A stretch of DNA of 64,000 bases from Glandiceps talaboti (GCF_964340395.1 NC_135563.1:16022651-16086650); one strand, 5' to 3'. Shown: positions 37,301 to 49,522, counted from the stretch's first letter. Notes: generated by a model from the sequence alone, not told the origin. Numbers and translations are program-made.

Positions 37301-40300
37301 GGAGTAATCATCAGTGGGCCTCAGCACAGTAATATCTACGTTAAGAGTCGACATACCACAGAGGAAGCTCTGGGACATCTTTATGACGATATCAAACACA
37401 TGGAACCAAGTGCCAAGAAACGAAAACTTATGAAAAATGTAAGTCACAGCATTGTGAATGTTACTTCATCATCAAATGCTACAATGTACAGTTCCTTTTT
37501 TTGATCAAAAGATTTCCAAACTGAGCAGACAAAAATACATGACACCAGTTTAACTGTTGTTTCACTATAGTTTGCCAAGAACTGTCACATGCCTGGTACC
37601 CCAACCAATGTCAGAGAAGGGTCAGCAAAGTATCTGAGGGAGAAGAAACATTCCAGAAGTAAATCATTTGGTGGTGTTATCAAGGTAGGTCATCTCACTG
37701 GTCTCTTTGTTACCTGAGTTTCACTCCTACTGAGTGAATACACTCCAATGTGTGTTTGTCTATGTTTAATATATTTTGTTTTTCAAATCAAACGATACAA
37801 CCTGTTTTTGAGACTTATCTGAATGGAAACTTTAGAGTCTTACCACAAAGACAGCTAATTTTGGACATGTCCGGAACATGGTCAAATTTTGACATGTTCA
37901 GTGCAAAGGTGTCATGGATAATATTGTCAAAATCGCCAAAATGTGAAATGTGAAAATATCTGTGATGTGTACTGACTAAACTAAGACATTGCATTTTTTT
38001 GTTTCATTATGTTTTACTGTAATTTAAAGCCATACTAACATATATATATATATATATCTCTTTGGTAGAAGCATGTCTTAGGTAGTACAAATAAGAAACA
38101 CAAGAAGACAGCAGTCCTTTCACCGACCAGTTCACACATGGTAAGCTAAGTAACATTGGATGTACTATTTTTACTGCTTATTGTTTGACACTGTCACAAC
38201 TCTGTCTGATATTACATAAAGAGCTTCCAGTAATAACACTTATTTACCAAAAATAGTTTTTTTTTTATAAGTTTTGTTCTCTACACAGTATGAAACAATG
38301 CAGATAAATGCCAATGCTGTTTTAATATTGTTTCCTTTCGACATATATTGCACTCTGACTCGACATTTTGCTGTTGCACCTTGTGAGGTTACCTTATGAT
38401 ATATTCTTTACTCCAACAGTTTATAATGTGAAATTATTAACACTACTACCTCACTTGGTAACTCTACTAACATTACTCTCTGTCACTTCACAGCCAGAGG
38501 TAACAACTAGATCGGTAGTGAGTGATGACTCTGTAGCCTTTCGTCTACTGCCCTCTATGGGCAGTATTAGACCTGTAGCGAATGATGACTCTGTAGCCAA
38601 TAGTCTACTGCCCTCTACCAGCAATGCTCTATCACTAAAACAAGCACGGTATATTAAACACAGACTAAATGCACAAAAACTAACAACTCCTACAACGATG
38701 TCCAATCAGGTAATGTAATGAACTAACAGGTTCTGTCAACAACTAATCAAAGGCAGTGATACAAACAAATAGATTCCAAATAACCAATGAAATGAGGGAA
38801 CACATTTGCCTGTGTTACCAACTGGACACAGTGACAACAAACTGCACTGCACATAACTCATATTTCTGTCTATCTATCTTATTTATCTATCTATCAATAA
38901 CAAACCACTACTATCACTAATATATTTGTTTTGTTACTACTATTTCCACTAACTTTTAATAAAAAGTCAAATATAAAGAAAACCCTGACTCACATATTTA
39001 TGAGGTATATGTCAATACTTCCCTTGCACTCAGACTGCTTGGTTTTATTTAAAATACAAGCTGAACTGTATATTGTGATATTTGTTCCTGAGACATTCAT
39101 CACTGTGGTTTGCTACATGTAATGTCAGTTCAACAGTATAAAGTAAGGTCTTGAAAGAAGCATCAAGGTACTACAAGTATTACATTAATGGAGAATAAAC
39201 ATCACACATTGAATATTGGATGGTGAAGACTTACTAATGCAGTGCACCCCTACACACACCAGGTGCATGTACATCAACAAAAGCAAACACTACCAACTAA
39301 CTCATAGTTTCATGACAAAAAACAAATACCAGCGAATGACTTTGAGTCATTTTGAAATAATATTAAAGGGGCACAAGCTGAGTTTATATGCATTTTGGTG
39401 TAGTTTTTGCTGCATATTTAAAAGATACACACATTATTGTACTGACAGAAGTATACTTAACCACCACTTGTAATTGACTGAACTCAAACCTGGTATTAAC
39501 ATATAACCATAGTAGGTAATTTTGATACATATGATAAATTACATCATCGGACTGTAATCAACAGTTCTAACAACGTCAGAAGACAATCATAATGCTATAC
39601 AAGACGTGCATTGAAATTAACATTATTCTAGAATATAATTTATACTTGAGTAAAAAAGAGTATAAACTCAGCTTGTGCCACTTTAACTACTCTTATTATT
39701 CAAGTGAATTTTTTTTGAAAGAGGTACAATACTATAGAAAGTCTTACCTGGTGGATATTACAAAACATAAATGTAACAATCACATTAATTCTCTAATATT
39801 CATTTTTTTTTCCAATCATTTTGACGCGCATGTTTTTTGCTTTATTTTTTTTACACTTTGTGTTTATCCAGACACCAACACAGCATGTCAGAGCATATAA
39901 CAAAACTCCAGACTCAGTATCATCAACACCTTCTCACCACATCACTAAATGCAAACGTGATCCTTTACATCAGAGATTGTTTTCAACTGACATGCCATAT
40001 GTTGATGCTACACCTAAACGATCACCAACCACTAGATCTATGTCTAGAGATACACCTAAAAATGGAAAGGTAACCAAACATATCATACATAATACTTCAG
40101 GTGAAATATCTTTTCTTATTGACTGTACGGGCAAATTGCAGCTCTCAAAAAAAGACATCAATAACTTGTACTCTGGTAGTTGAATATGATAACAATACAT
40201 ATCAATGACATCAGTTGCAACTGGTATCAACACGTTTGAACATTATTCTACACTTTCCTCACAACATGTCTCTAACTTGGCTTAATATACATTTGTATTT

Positions 40301-41069
40301 CAAAACCAGAAAAGGGAAATATCATGGAATAATAACTTATTATGTCATGAAAATCATGGGTATAAAGGTTTGCAGAGCTTGATATTAACCTCTTAAACAA
40401 GCATGTAATGATAAGACTTAGTACTTTTAGCATTGGAGAGGATTTTGATGTGTCCATACCACTGTGACAGGAGCAGATTTTCATTTGTATATAGGCTAGT
40501 ACATGTACGTGGACATAACTAACCCCATAGGCAGACCAAGTGTTTTTGACACAAAATCTTTTTCATCAATATCTAGTTTTGAGATTCAGGACTGTGCACA
40601 CTTGTAGTACACCATACAATGACAATTTACAAAACCACAACTACTGAAATGTAACCACATTATGCCAGGTTCATCATATTCTAAATGTTATTAAGCCAGC
40701 CTTACTTGTGATATTTACTTTGCCAAAAACTCAGAGAGGGTTTCACTACGAATTCAAACCTTTCAGCTAATGAGAATAATGCGCACACGCATGCTTTAAA
40801 AAATATATATATTTCAAATTTTAGCTGCACAATTTTGTATTTAATGCATTGCACAGCATTGCACTGATTGCTTGATAAAATGAAAAGATTATTTTCTTTT
40901 TAATATAATCAGTTGGTCATGTTTTTACAGTATGACATGACTTAGCCATAGGTAGTGGTTCATTAGACTGTCTATGATTTAGCAAAGTTGATCACTTTAC
41001 ATATGCTGACACAGCATTTTTACTTTCAAGGGTATCTCATCATGTTGTTTTATCTTGCAGGAAAACTGA
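34378..41069 (+). CDS. ARHGAP19: Rho GTPase-activating protein 19
   Basis: ARHGAP19 stimulates GTP hydrolysis by RhoA; in vertebrate cells it is linked to mitosis and cytokinesis. Coding exons: 34378-34594, 35082-35156, 35402-35611, 35960-36216, 36468-36560, 37187-37438, 37571-37684, 38069-38140, 38494-38709, 39872-40069, 41061-41069, total 570 residues (human 494). An acceptor (TTTTTTTCAG) lies just before the first ATG, so a leader exon is upstream. The RhoGAP domain spans about residues 75-285: GIFRIPGN carries the arginine finger R106, followed by LKAFLGELPEPLLSD and MTAFNLGVMFAPHVLWP. The tail keeps HTTEEALGHLYDDIKHM and RSKSFGGVIKKHVLG as in human. Exon 9 encodes a two-fold repeat (DDSVAxxLLPS). 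The last exon codes only Glu-Asn-stop and is the least certain part. Confidence 0.95.
36863..37100 (+). mobile_element. tRNA-like SINE
   Basis: A B-box-like GGGTTTGAACCC at 36904-36915 sits at the usual distance from an A-box-like region (GTGGGCAAGCTGTTAGC) upstream. Downstream come TTTTCCACAGGTACTTTGG and TTTCCTCCAGC, as in many marine-animal SINE bodies, and then a T-rich tail. It lies in the ARHGAP19 intron between exons 36468-36560 and 37187-37438. Confidence 0.55.
38868..38896. repeat. TATC-type tetranucleotide repeat
   Basis: Short imperfect repeat in an ARHGAP19 intron. A further TA run lies at about 38040-38057. Confidence 0.8.
39367..39682. mobile_element. TTAA-flanked MITE, copy 1
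   Basis: Ends AGGGGCACAAGCTGAGTTTA and TAAACTCAGCTTGTGCCACT are inverted repeats with one mismatch over about 22 bp. TTAA flanks both sides (39363-39366 and 39683-39686). The interior has no coding capacity. A diverged copy in opposite orientation is at 44299-44637. The TTAA duplication points to piggyBac-like mobilisation. It lies in the ARHGAP19 intron before exon 39872-40069. Confidence 0.85.
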
Positions 41070-42995
41070 CCACACACTACCAAAGTAAGGACACTACCTG
41101 TAGCAGCTAGCTACACACAGTACAGACTTTTGTGGCCTGTAACTGAACATCAACATAATACTTCAGATTGATATTCTAGCTAAGTTACAACAAAGCTGTC
41201 ATCTTCACACTACACAAGTTGATGGAATATCTGAGTCAGAATTGGGTTCCATGAAAGTAACATTTTCATGAGATAGACTCAGACTTTCTAGACCATGAAT
41301 ACAATGTATATATATGTGTATGGTCATCCTCCTGTATTACAATAAGTTGTACACAGCCAAACTACTTAAACCTTTTAGACAAACATTCTGGCATGACAAT
41401 GCTGATATAATATACAAGTATTTCATTATTTGGTTTCTGAAATATACAATGTTTCACTTTGTAAATTAACCCTTCTTTGGAAGAAACCACAAAATGGTAG
41501 TTTTGTGTACAAGAGTCAACAGCTGATTGGCTTGTTCATCTTTTACTACTTCTCTTCATTCAGTCAACTAATAAGATACATCAGCCATTGCTTGCTGTTT
41601 GAAAAAAACTAACCATGCTAACTTCACTGCACTGCCAACACTTTCCTTTTTGAAAAATTTATGCAAATTTAGACGAAAAATGTATGCATGTTTCTAATAC
41701 ATGTATATCCTATAACCTGCACTTTGTAGAAATGGTAAATTTTAATATCTGGCTTTTTTACACTTTAACATTATTAAGATTAAAATCAGTATTGTCCATG
41801 AACCATTTTTTACAAGAAACATTCTTACTGCATGAATTTCAAATCAATTTCGTCAGAGGTGAAACTAATATATCATTCACTCTATTGGAATATTAGATGG
41901 CTTTTACGTCAAACTCACCCGACCAAAATACTGAACACTTTTAGCACATAAAATAAACTTATAATATACAAGATGCTTACATTTTTAGATTATAAAAGTG
42001 AACTTGTTAATTTCTGAAGACAGTGACATAATCCAGACGTGATATGTACTTAATATTTTCTCCAGTTTTTCAAATCCAAATATCAGCAAAGTAATTCAAT
42101 ACTACGGATATTCTTACAATTTACAAATTTTGTTTATTTTGTTTTCAATCAAAAACTGATCAGCAAACAAAATAATTTGCTGTGATATATTTAAGGTGCC
42201 ATAAATGATTGTTATTGTACAAAAAGAAGCTCAAATGGTTGTTACTTAATAATAATTTGCTGTGTCCTGAATTCAATTTATGTCATTAACATTGCCCTCA
42301 CATTGCTGTGTATATGTTGCAAATACACACATCACATGTAATCTGCATGTGATTCATACAGTTATAAGACATGTTGAAAGTGTACATAGTAAGATAAATC
42401 TTGACTTACAGCAGGAGAAACTGAGCTGTGCAGAATTGACAGAACAGGTACAATTGTTGCTTTTGTCTGTCTTTTGCAAAATGGTGATTTATATACATTG
42501 TAACACAATTGTAGCAAGTGTCAGTCTCTTGCAGTGGGTGATTTATATACAGTGTACCACAATTATTATTTATATATACATTGTACTTCAATTGTTGCAA
42601 TGTCTGTCTCTTGCAGTTCAGACCAATCCATTCATTCATGAATGGTATATTCCACACACAGTGTACAATCGTGATGTGATGCATGATTTTGTTTCATTGT
42701 CCTTGTTTACTGACTCACCCTCTACAAGAAACAGACACATGCAACAATTGTATCCATTCCGTTGATTATGCACAGCTTAGTTTCTTCTGCTGTATTTCCA
42801 CCTAAAGTTTGTCATACCTGTCACTCTTTGTAAATATTACATCAATACTTTGCTTGCAGTTTCTAGTATATATACCACATAACACCACAGCACAAGTTAG
42901 ATGTATAGGGATTCATAGATAACACAGTGATATGGTAAAACAAAACTGTACAAAGTAGGAAAACCTTGACTAATTTCCTTATCAACTGTAATATC
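41070..42995 (+). other. ARHGAP19 3' UTR and flank
   Basis: AT-rich, non-coding sequence. I see no exon. It includes a local tandem repeat at 42449-42617. The exact end of the ARHGAP19 transcript is unclear: several AATAAA strings occur, including 43900-43905. Confidence 0.45.
42449..42617. repeat. Tandem repeat with a TCTCTTGCAG motif
   Basis: Units of about 54-80 bp share GTGATTTATATACA, a run like ACACAATTGT and GTCTGTCTCTTGCAG. There are two clear units and partial flanking ones. The repeated TTGCAG mimics splice acceptors. Confidence 0.65.
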
Positions 42996-43225
42996 AGGGT
43001 TCATATGCACCTTGAATTTCTAAGGACTCCTGGATATTCAATTAAATGAACAATCAACATTACTGTTGTGAAGTGTTCATTAGATAGATGAGAAATGTAT
43101 AATAAAAAGCAGGTGTGTTGACAAATGAAATCTATTTTTCTGATGAACACTCCTGGAAAATGACCAAAGTTGATTGATTACTCCTGGAAAATCCTGGAAT
43201 GTTATTTCACTATGTGTATGACCCT
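42996..43225. mobile_element. MITE-like element with AGGGTTCATAYGCACC ends
   Basis: The left end AGGGTTCATATGCACCTTGA and the right end GTGTATGACCCT are imperfect inverted repeats. The interior repeats ACTCCTGGAAAAT and CCTGGA motifs. Elements with this interior and ends like AGGGTTCGTACGC are, to my memory, widespread in aquatic animals. Family assignment is uncertain. Confidence 0.55.
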
Positions 43226-44298
43226 AATTTACTCTATATCAAGATGTATATACATTTCACAGTATAGGACATATGAAAACAGGAAGCAGAGCTTTATCAA
43301 TAGTACTTAAGGATAATAGTTGAACCTTAGTTTGGGTGTATTCCGGGCTATGTGGATACTTCATATAAAAAATTGTAATTTAATAGAACTTTGTGCTGAT
43401 TTATAAAGAATTCCTTTAATACTTCTAATGTTTTTAACAGAATTAAAGTTAATATTTTACTTCTATATATACTGTGATTCGTTCCTTTCTTCCCTAAACC
43501 ACCCATCATCACCACTGTGACCCCTCCCCTCCATCTATGAGTCTTTCATTTTCTGATATGCTTGACATCAACAAGCATTTGTTCTGCAAGACATATTACT
43601 CTCAAAATTATTTTCAAACTACCAGTACCCTTCCTTGTCTGTAAGGTACATTGTGACAGGGCACCCCCCATGCATCAGCCAACCCATTCTGAGTGCTAAA
43701 TGATATACATGGCGTCTCAAGAATATGATCTGAATTACACTGTACAAGTGATATCCCTACATGTAAATCATATAATGATATGATAAGTTTTGTTTTGGGG
43801 GTTTCTCTCACTTTTTAGAAGACAAGTACAATTGTAGTCCTCTGAGTGAAGAGGTGTCAAAATTTGGATGTGGCAAGGATAAGACTATATGAACGCTTCA
43901 ATAAAATATAAATTCTGTAAATGACAATGATCAAATGTTGTCCCCCTAATTATGAGCAATTATAACTTGCTTCTGGCCAAAAGTGTATTGTTTCTAATTA
44001 GGAGGCATAAATTTGCTCCTTTAAAAAATTTTGTCTTTGAATAAACTGAAGATCGATTTGTTCAACCGAGCACAAGCAGAAGTACTAGCACCAGCACAAG
44101 AACAGGTAATGTTTGTTGCCATAAGACCAATGTGCCTTCCATGCAGCTATCATCGACAGGAAGAAAACAGACTGGGAGAAGAATGACGAGTACTGCTCAA
44201 ACCAACAGATACATACAGAATGCATAGACTACTACTTTACAGCTACTGGATGCCCTCATTTTCCCAACTTGATATTGTTTGTGTACAAACCCACGCTG
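43226..44298. other. Intergenic spacer
   Basis: No coding exon seen. AATAAA at 43900-43905 could end the ARHGAP19 transcript. The rest is AT-rich and unremarkable. Confidence 0.4.
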
Positions 44299-44637
44299 GT
44301 GGCACAAGCTGAGTTTATAAGCTTTTTACTCTGCTGAAAATACTTGTAGGAAACTGTTAATGTCAATACATGTCTTCAATAACATCACAGCTGTCCTCTG
44401 GCATTGTTAGAACAGTTAATTGCATACTAGGGATTTCCATGACATTTTTTTACACATGGTAAATTACGCAATTGGATCATTTATAGGTCATATCTTAATA
44501 CCAGGTTTGAGTTCAGTCAATTGCAAGTGGTGGTTAAGTGTGCTTCAGTAAGTACAATATTGAGAGTAATGTACCTTTTACCGGTAAATATGCAGCAAAC
44601 ACTACACCCACATACTTACAAACGCAGCTTGTGTCCT
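44299..44637. mobile_element. TTAA MITE, copy 2 (inverted and diverged)
   Basis: The left end GGCACAAGCTGAGTTTATA and the right end GCTTGTGTCCT belong to the same family as 39367-39682. The internal segment TACCAGGTTTGAGTTCAGTC is the inverse of TGACTGAACTCAAACCTGGT in copy 1, so the two copies are in opposite orientation. TTAA follows the right end (44638-44641) but is not seen at the left, which may be damaged. Confidence 0.8.
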
Positions 44638-45237
44638 TTAAATATTTCACCATAGGTTCTGAAATCTAAACTTTTAAACACACACACATTTGTGCTACTG
44701 CAATATTAGAATAAAATACCACTAATGTTTATTGTCACACTCATTAAGCATGACCATATATTTTTTTATTTCTCATTACTTTTTCAAGGCAACTATGGGT
44801 CAGTCAGTCGAATTGAAAAAAAGTAAAACAATAAAAAATCATGTTTCTCTGCCTCTCCTTTTCCTCCTCTCTATCTTCTTTTTATTGGATGCCATGGTAA
44901 CAAGCCCTTTCCCAGCTTCTCTACACAATTGGTATGTTCTCAGCCTTCCTACTTGAATAACTTCTGTCATGAAAGAAAGGCTCTGTTTGTGAACAAGTGT
45001 CGCCATCACCACCATGACTGTATATGACATCAAAAATCCATACTTTTTTGCCAGAGAGGGCGCTATTCTGCAAATATTAAAGTTCGGCGAAAATAAAAAT
45101 ATTTTGATGTCGGAACTGAAAATTTGGGTTGGTCGGGTAATGAGAAACAAAAAAATAGGGTCACCATAATACAATGAAATGAAACAAAATAATGTAAATC
45201 TTGTAAAAAAACTACACAACAAATGTAGGCCTTTCTT

Positions 45238-48135
45238 TCAAAAGTCTATGACTTGTTTAATATTTCTCTCTGTAAAGAACTGATGTTTCTTCTTCCTAGG
45301 ATCAGACCCCTTAGCTCCAAAGAAATTATGCAATGATGGGGTACCCTTGGCATGCTCGTCCTCCTCATCTGAATCTTCCCTACATTGGAAAACAAAATAA
45401 ACAATCTTTATCAGGAAAAATTTATGTTATGTGTCAAACTAAATATCAATCCAGAAGTTTGGTAAAAGAAACTAAAAGAGGTCACGTCACCTCCTGACAC
45501 ATTTTGTATTTCTGGTATTAATCAAGCTCAGACTGATAAATTTGTACTTTCCATACGCAACACAAAAAACAATGGATGCGACATTACAGTAACTAGCTGA
45601 GATTTTATACCACTAACTATGATTAGATTCAGCCTGTTGGCAGCGCCCTCAGTGGCAAGATTAGCATAATGAAACTGGAGGTGAGCCAAATAACTCCTTT
45701 TGCATTCCTACATGTTATTTTAATAACACCCTCCCTTCCCTCAGTGAACTTAAATCTATTGAAGTAAATAGGCTATGTATCATTTCTTTCACTGATATCA
45801 AAGCTACACACATATTTCTTCAAACTGTTCACATACAAAACCTATCTGACAGAACTCACTTAGAATCAAAAAGTGACACTTCTGTGATAGGATAACACCA
45901 CTCACCAGTGAACTGGGACAGCACTCTCTTCTAGTATCTTACTAGCTGTAGACCAACTAAATCTAACAAACTGAGGAAAGCCAAATACTGGATCAGTGAT
46001 GCTGCTCAGCCATTTTTTAGTAGCAGGATCATTTGGATAACCTGATCCATACTGTGATTCCGTAAAACATTCCAAGCCTTCATGGAATTTCCAGGATTTC
46101 ACTGCTCTGTCCCTGCATACCTAAAACCACAAAAATGTTTTAATTTACAAAATTCTGCTTGGTGTTTTTAACATATTTGCTATCTTACACACAGGTATCA
46201 AAGTTGTACTATGATCATTTCAGTCATGTTTGTTTCAACATTTTGAGCTGTGAAACCTGTCGTATTAATAAACCACAACTGTATATCCTAAAACATGTTT
46301 ATCCTGTGGGTAAAACATAGTAATAAAACATTCTTGTACCACGACCAAGGGTTCTTCTTACTTACGAGTAATGTTTCACCTGTTCAGGTCAACACTACAC
46401 CACCTAGCAATAAAGCCATCAAACGAACAGTTTGACAAAGCCTGTCGATCTGAACAGGCAAAATATCAGTGGTATTAAGCAATAAGAACCATTGGTTGTG
46501 GTACAAGAACGTGTTATTACAAGTGAGAAAACATTTACATTAATAATAACAGTATACCATAGTAAGCATATCAGAACTTGGAACCATATTCAGATTCATA
46601 TTCAAATCAATATTTGAATACTACTGAAGGCATTCTACAGAATGCAGTGCTGTACAACAATCTCTTTATAAGAATCTCTATCTACAAAGTTATATACAAT
46701 GTACTGGGACAGTTGGAAGATTGACCAACTCAACCAAAATTACAAAGGTCATTCATGCACACATTCTTCGTTTCTAAATTTGCACAACCTCAACAAACCT
46801 TAGTGAAGACACTGACATTGCATACAAACATCACATCATCTGTGAAAACACTCGGTAGAAATTTCAAGTGTGTCACAACACTCACATAAACCAAATACAA
46901 ATGTAAATCCAAAATGAAACCAACTCACCTTGGCACATATACTGGCAGCACTAACTATAGGAAACTTAGCATCAGCCTTTGGTGTAACTGTGATCTCTAA
47001 GTCTGGAAATATTCCTTTCAGATAATCTTGATACTTTCCTGCATCTCCCACTGTATCTACATACACCTATTAATAACATATCAAACATGACTTCATTTAG
47101 GTCTTCAGTTTCATAACGTCCCAAGGCTCATTTTTTGAGGAAAAAAATAACCAAATCCCTGCTTTTTTTCAAAAAGGAAAGGGCCATTTTATTTTCTTCA
47201 ATAGTCAAGAAAAGAAACTTACAGTAAGGATTGAACTACATGTATTCTCCAATACAAATCTAGTTCTGATGTTTTATTTACACAAATTAGTCAGTATAAT
47301 TCATCATTCTGTGATACTACAACCTTGACTTCAATTTTATCAATTTCAAATTTATCTAAAAGTTGCTGAACTTCAGGATGATAGCTCAGTGACTTCAGAA
47401 AACAATGGCTCTAATAGAGTCACTACAAATTTGCTTTAAAAAATCCATTTGTTCAGTATCGAACCTAAGAATGAAAAGTTTTAAATTTTCTGCTGTTAAT
47501 TTGTTCATGACCTTTAACCTACCTCTTTGACATTGACACCATGTTCAAGTGTAAGTTTTAGTAGTCCTATGGCTGAGTTCTTAGACACTTCATTTAGACT
47601 ACATTTAGCTCTGTTGGTTGACAAAATAGACACGACAATTTGATTTCATTAATTGTTGTAACTACACCATTACACAGTCCCTTCATCTATGATAGAGGGA
47701 CTGCTACCATTGTAAAAGGATTCTCATCAAAGTACAGATTTATAAGCACATGAAACGCATTATAACATTTATATATACATGTAACCACTTATCAACAAGA
47801 CTCGACCCACAAGTCTTATGGAACACATCAAGGTGGCTTGTTAAAGCATCACTGTTGTCATGGTTTCATGTCAAGTACACAGTGAAAGGCAGTCATGTTG
47901 ATGAACAATCTTTCAACTATCAGACCTACCGGGTAATTAATATTGTTGTCAACTGGATTTCATTCTTTGTGATATTATATTAATATGATAACTATGAGGC
48001 TCATTTCTGACTTTCAATTTCCTTTGAACAATATCATAGCTTCACAATAACATTAAGAACACTTTTAACGATGAATAGCCACAAGTCTTTCCACATTGAA
48101 CACCCTACCCTCATCTCTCTATCAGTCACCCCCCT

Positions 48136-48193
<58 letters not shown>

Positions 48194-49522
48194 CCTACCC
48201 ATCCATCCATATGCCTTCAAGCCTTACCTTCTTAGCATACAGTTTGATATAAAATTTGGTGATATAATTTCTGTCTTGTAGCCAATCAAATCTTTGGCTT
48301 CATCAATTTTACTGAATAATTCTTCTCTCTGTTCTTCTGATAGTGTCTTGGAGTCAGCAAAGCCCATCTCTGCCAGACGTTCATTTTGTGAGATTGGACA
48401 ATAGCAAATGCCATACACCATCGGACCTGTGAATGCAATCAGATTGACATGGCAAAGTTATTTCCAGCATCACTTGTAGGGCAAAAAATTATTGTCATAT
48501 CTTTACCTCTCTTCGTCTACTTGATAGTATTAAGCTATGACTTTCATATTTCATTTTGTTTTTTTTCAAAATTTGTACCATACCACACTCTGGTAGTGTG
48601 TGTAGCGTAATAATAAGATTAAAGACTTGCTCCTTTGATATACTGTATGTTACATTCTCCAAAGAAAGAACACTTAGCAATGTGTTGATCACATCATCAA
48701 TTAATGCATGGATGTTAATTTATGATCAATAAAGTTGAACTTGGAAAAATTGGATGGTGCGAAGTTCAAGGTACAAGGCAAGATAGCCCTTTAAATGTGC
48801 TTCTGCACAGCAAGGACAATAGTGAGTATTGTTGGAGTTCATTGTTTCATGCAACATAAAAATGAAATACGTGTATTGCAATGATGACAACTGATGAAAA
48901 GCTGGTCACCGCATGGGTGGCGGGGGGGGGGACAGGGGTACGTACTCACCTTGTCTCAGTTACCCACACTCGCCGTTGAGGGCATACCCCCCCCTTACCC
49001 GATGATGGTATTTTTTTTCTACGTTTTTTTTTCAATATTCGCAAACACCTAATAACATCATTATTTTGTATTATGACCATCCCTGAATAGCTGATGAAGA
49101 AAAAGAAGTATCAGCTCACGACACAAGTGACTGTGCACAGTCGAAACTGTTATTCCTTTCCTAAATGGTTTTATTCTTGTCTATGACGGTCCTAATACAG
49201 GACAATGACGTTATTATAGGGATTGGCGATATTCTTATAAAATCGGTAGCGATGTCATACCCCCCTACATACGTGTTGTATGTATGTAGGGGGGGTATGA
49301 CATCGCTACCGTCATAGACAAGAATAAAACCATTTAGGAAAGGAATAACAGTTTACAAGCGACTGTGTGACTGTGGTAGTGGTACTCACCGAGGACGGGT
49401 CCACGACCAGCTTCGTCGATCCCGAAACAGCATGGTTCGGTTTTACATATTTCCGGAATCTCTGATTGCACTATATGGTTAATGGTATTATCTAGTTCGA
49501 ATTTACTGAGGTCGAGAGACAT
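45238..49522 (-). CDS. RNASEH2A: Ribonuclease H2 catalytic subunit A
   Basis: RNASEH2A is the catalytic subunit of nuclear RNase H2, which cuts RNA:DNA hybrids and removes single ribonucleotides from DNA. Minus-strand coding exons: 49522-49390, 48426-48228, 47610-47523, 47066-46929, 46120-45906, 45379-45238; phases agree; 304 residues (human 299). The catalytic carboxylates are present: GIDEAGRG (D36, E37), VDTVGD (D144) and KADAKFP (D172). The 2'-OH-sensing Tyr lies in [10 protein letters not shown] (Y210). [11 protein letters not shown] is nearly identical in human. The C-terminus holds [11 protein letters not shown] followed by basic residues, which resembles a PCNA-binding motif. An in-frame ATG at 49660 would add 46 residues; I chose 49522 because [12 protein letters not shown] aligns with the human start. 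TTTATT at 44881-44886 is the likely polyadenylation signal on this strand. A large fold-back repeat sits in intron 1. Confidence 0.97.
46322..46518. mobile_element. MITE-like element with TTCTTGTACCAC ends
   Basis: AATAAAACATTCTTGTACCA at the left is inverted at the right (GGTACAAGAACGTGTTATT) with two mismatches, and the match continues inward through CAAGGGTTCT and CCTGTTCAGG. A one-ended relative is at 26770-26895. It lies in an intron of RNASEH2A (between exons 47066-46929 and 46120-45906). No clear target duplication. Confidence 0.7.
48139..48190. repeat. CA dinucleotide microsatellite
   Basis: About 26 CA copies, starting 38 bp past the donor of RNASEH2A exon 48426-48228, within intron 2. 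Confidence 0.95.
49144..49354. repeat. Large fold-back inverted repeat in RNASEH2A intron 1
   Basis: The outer arm 49144-49190 is exactly inverted at 49308-49354 (47 bp). An inner arm at 49245-49272 is inverted at 49279-49307 with one extra G, around a 6-bp loop. The left side carries an extra segment of about 54 bp (49191-49244) bounded by GGT on each side; the right side has none. The structure would extrude a cruciform or form an RNA hairpin. It may be a fold-back transposon. It starts 35 bp from the exon 1 donor. Confidence 0.9.

Noticed and set aside
39821-40183. Reading the ARHGAP19 exon at 39872 on through its intron as the natural C-terminus
   Set aside because: A good donor (AAAG|GTAACC) at 40069 and a strong acceptor before 41061 favour splicing, though the read-through form cannot be excluded.
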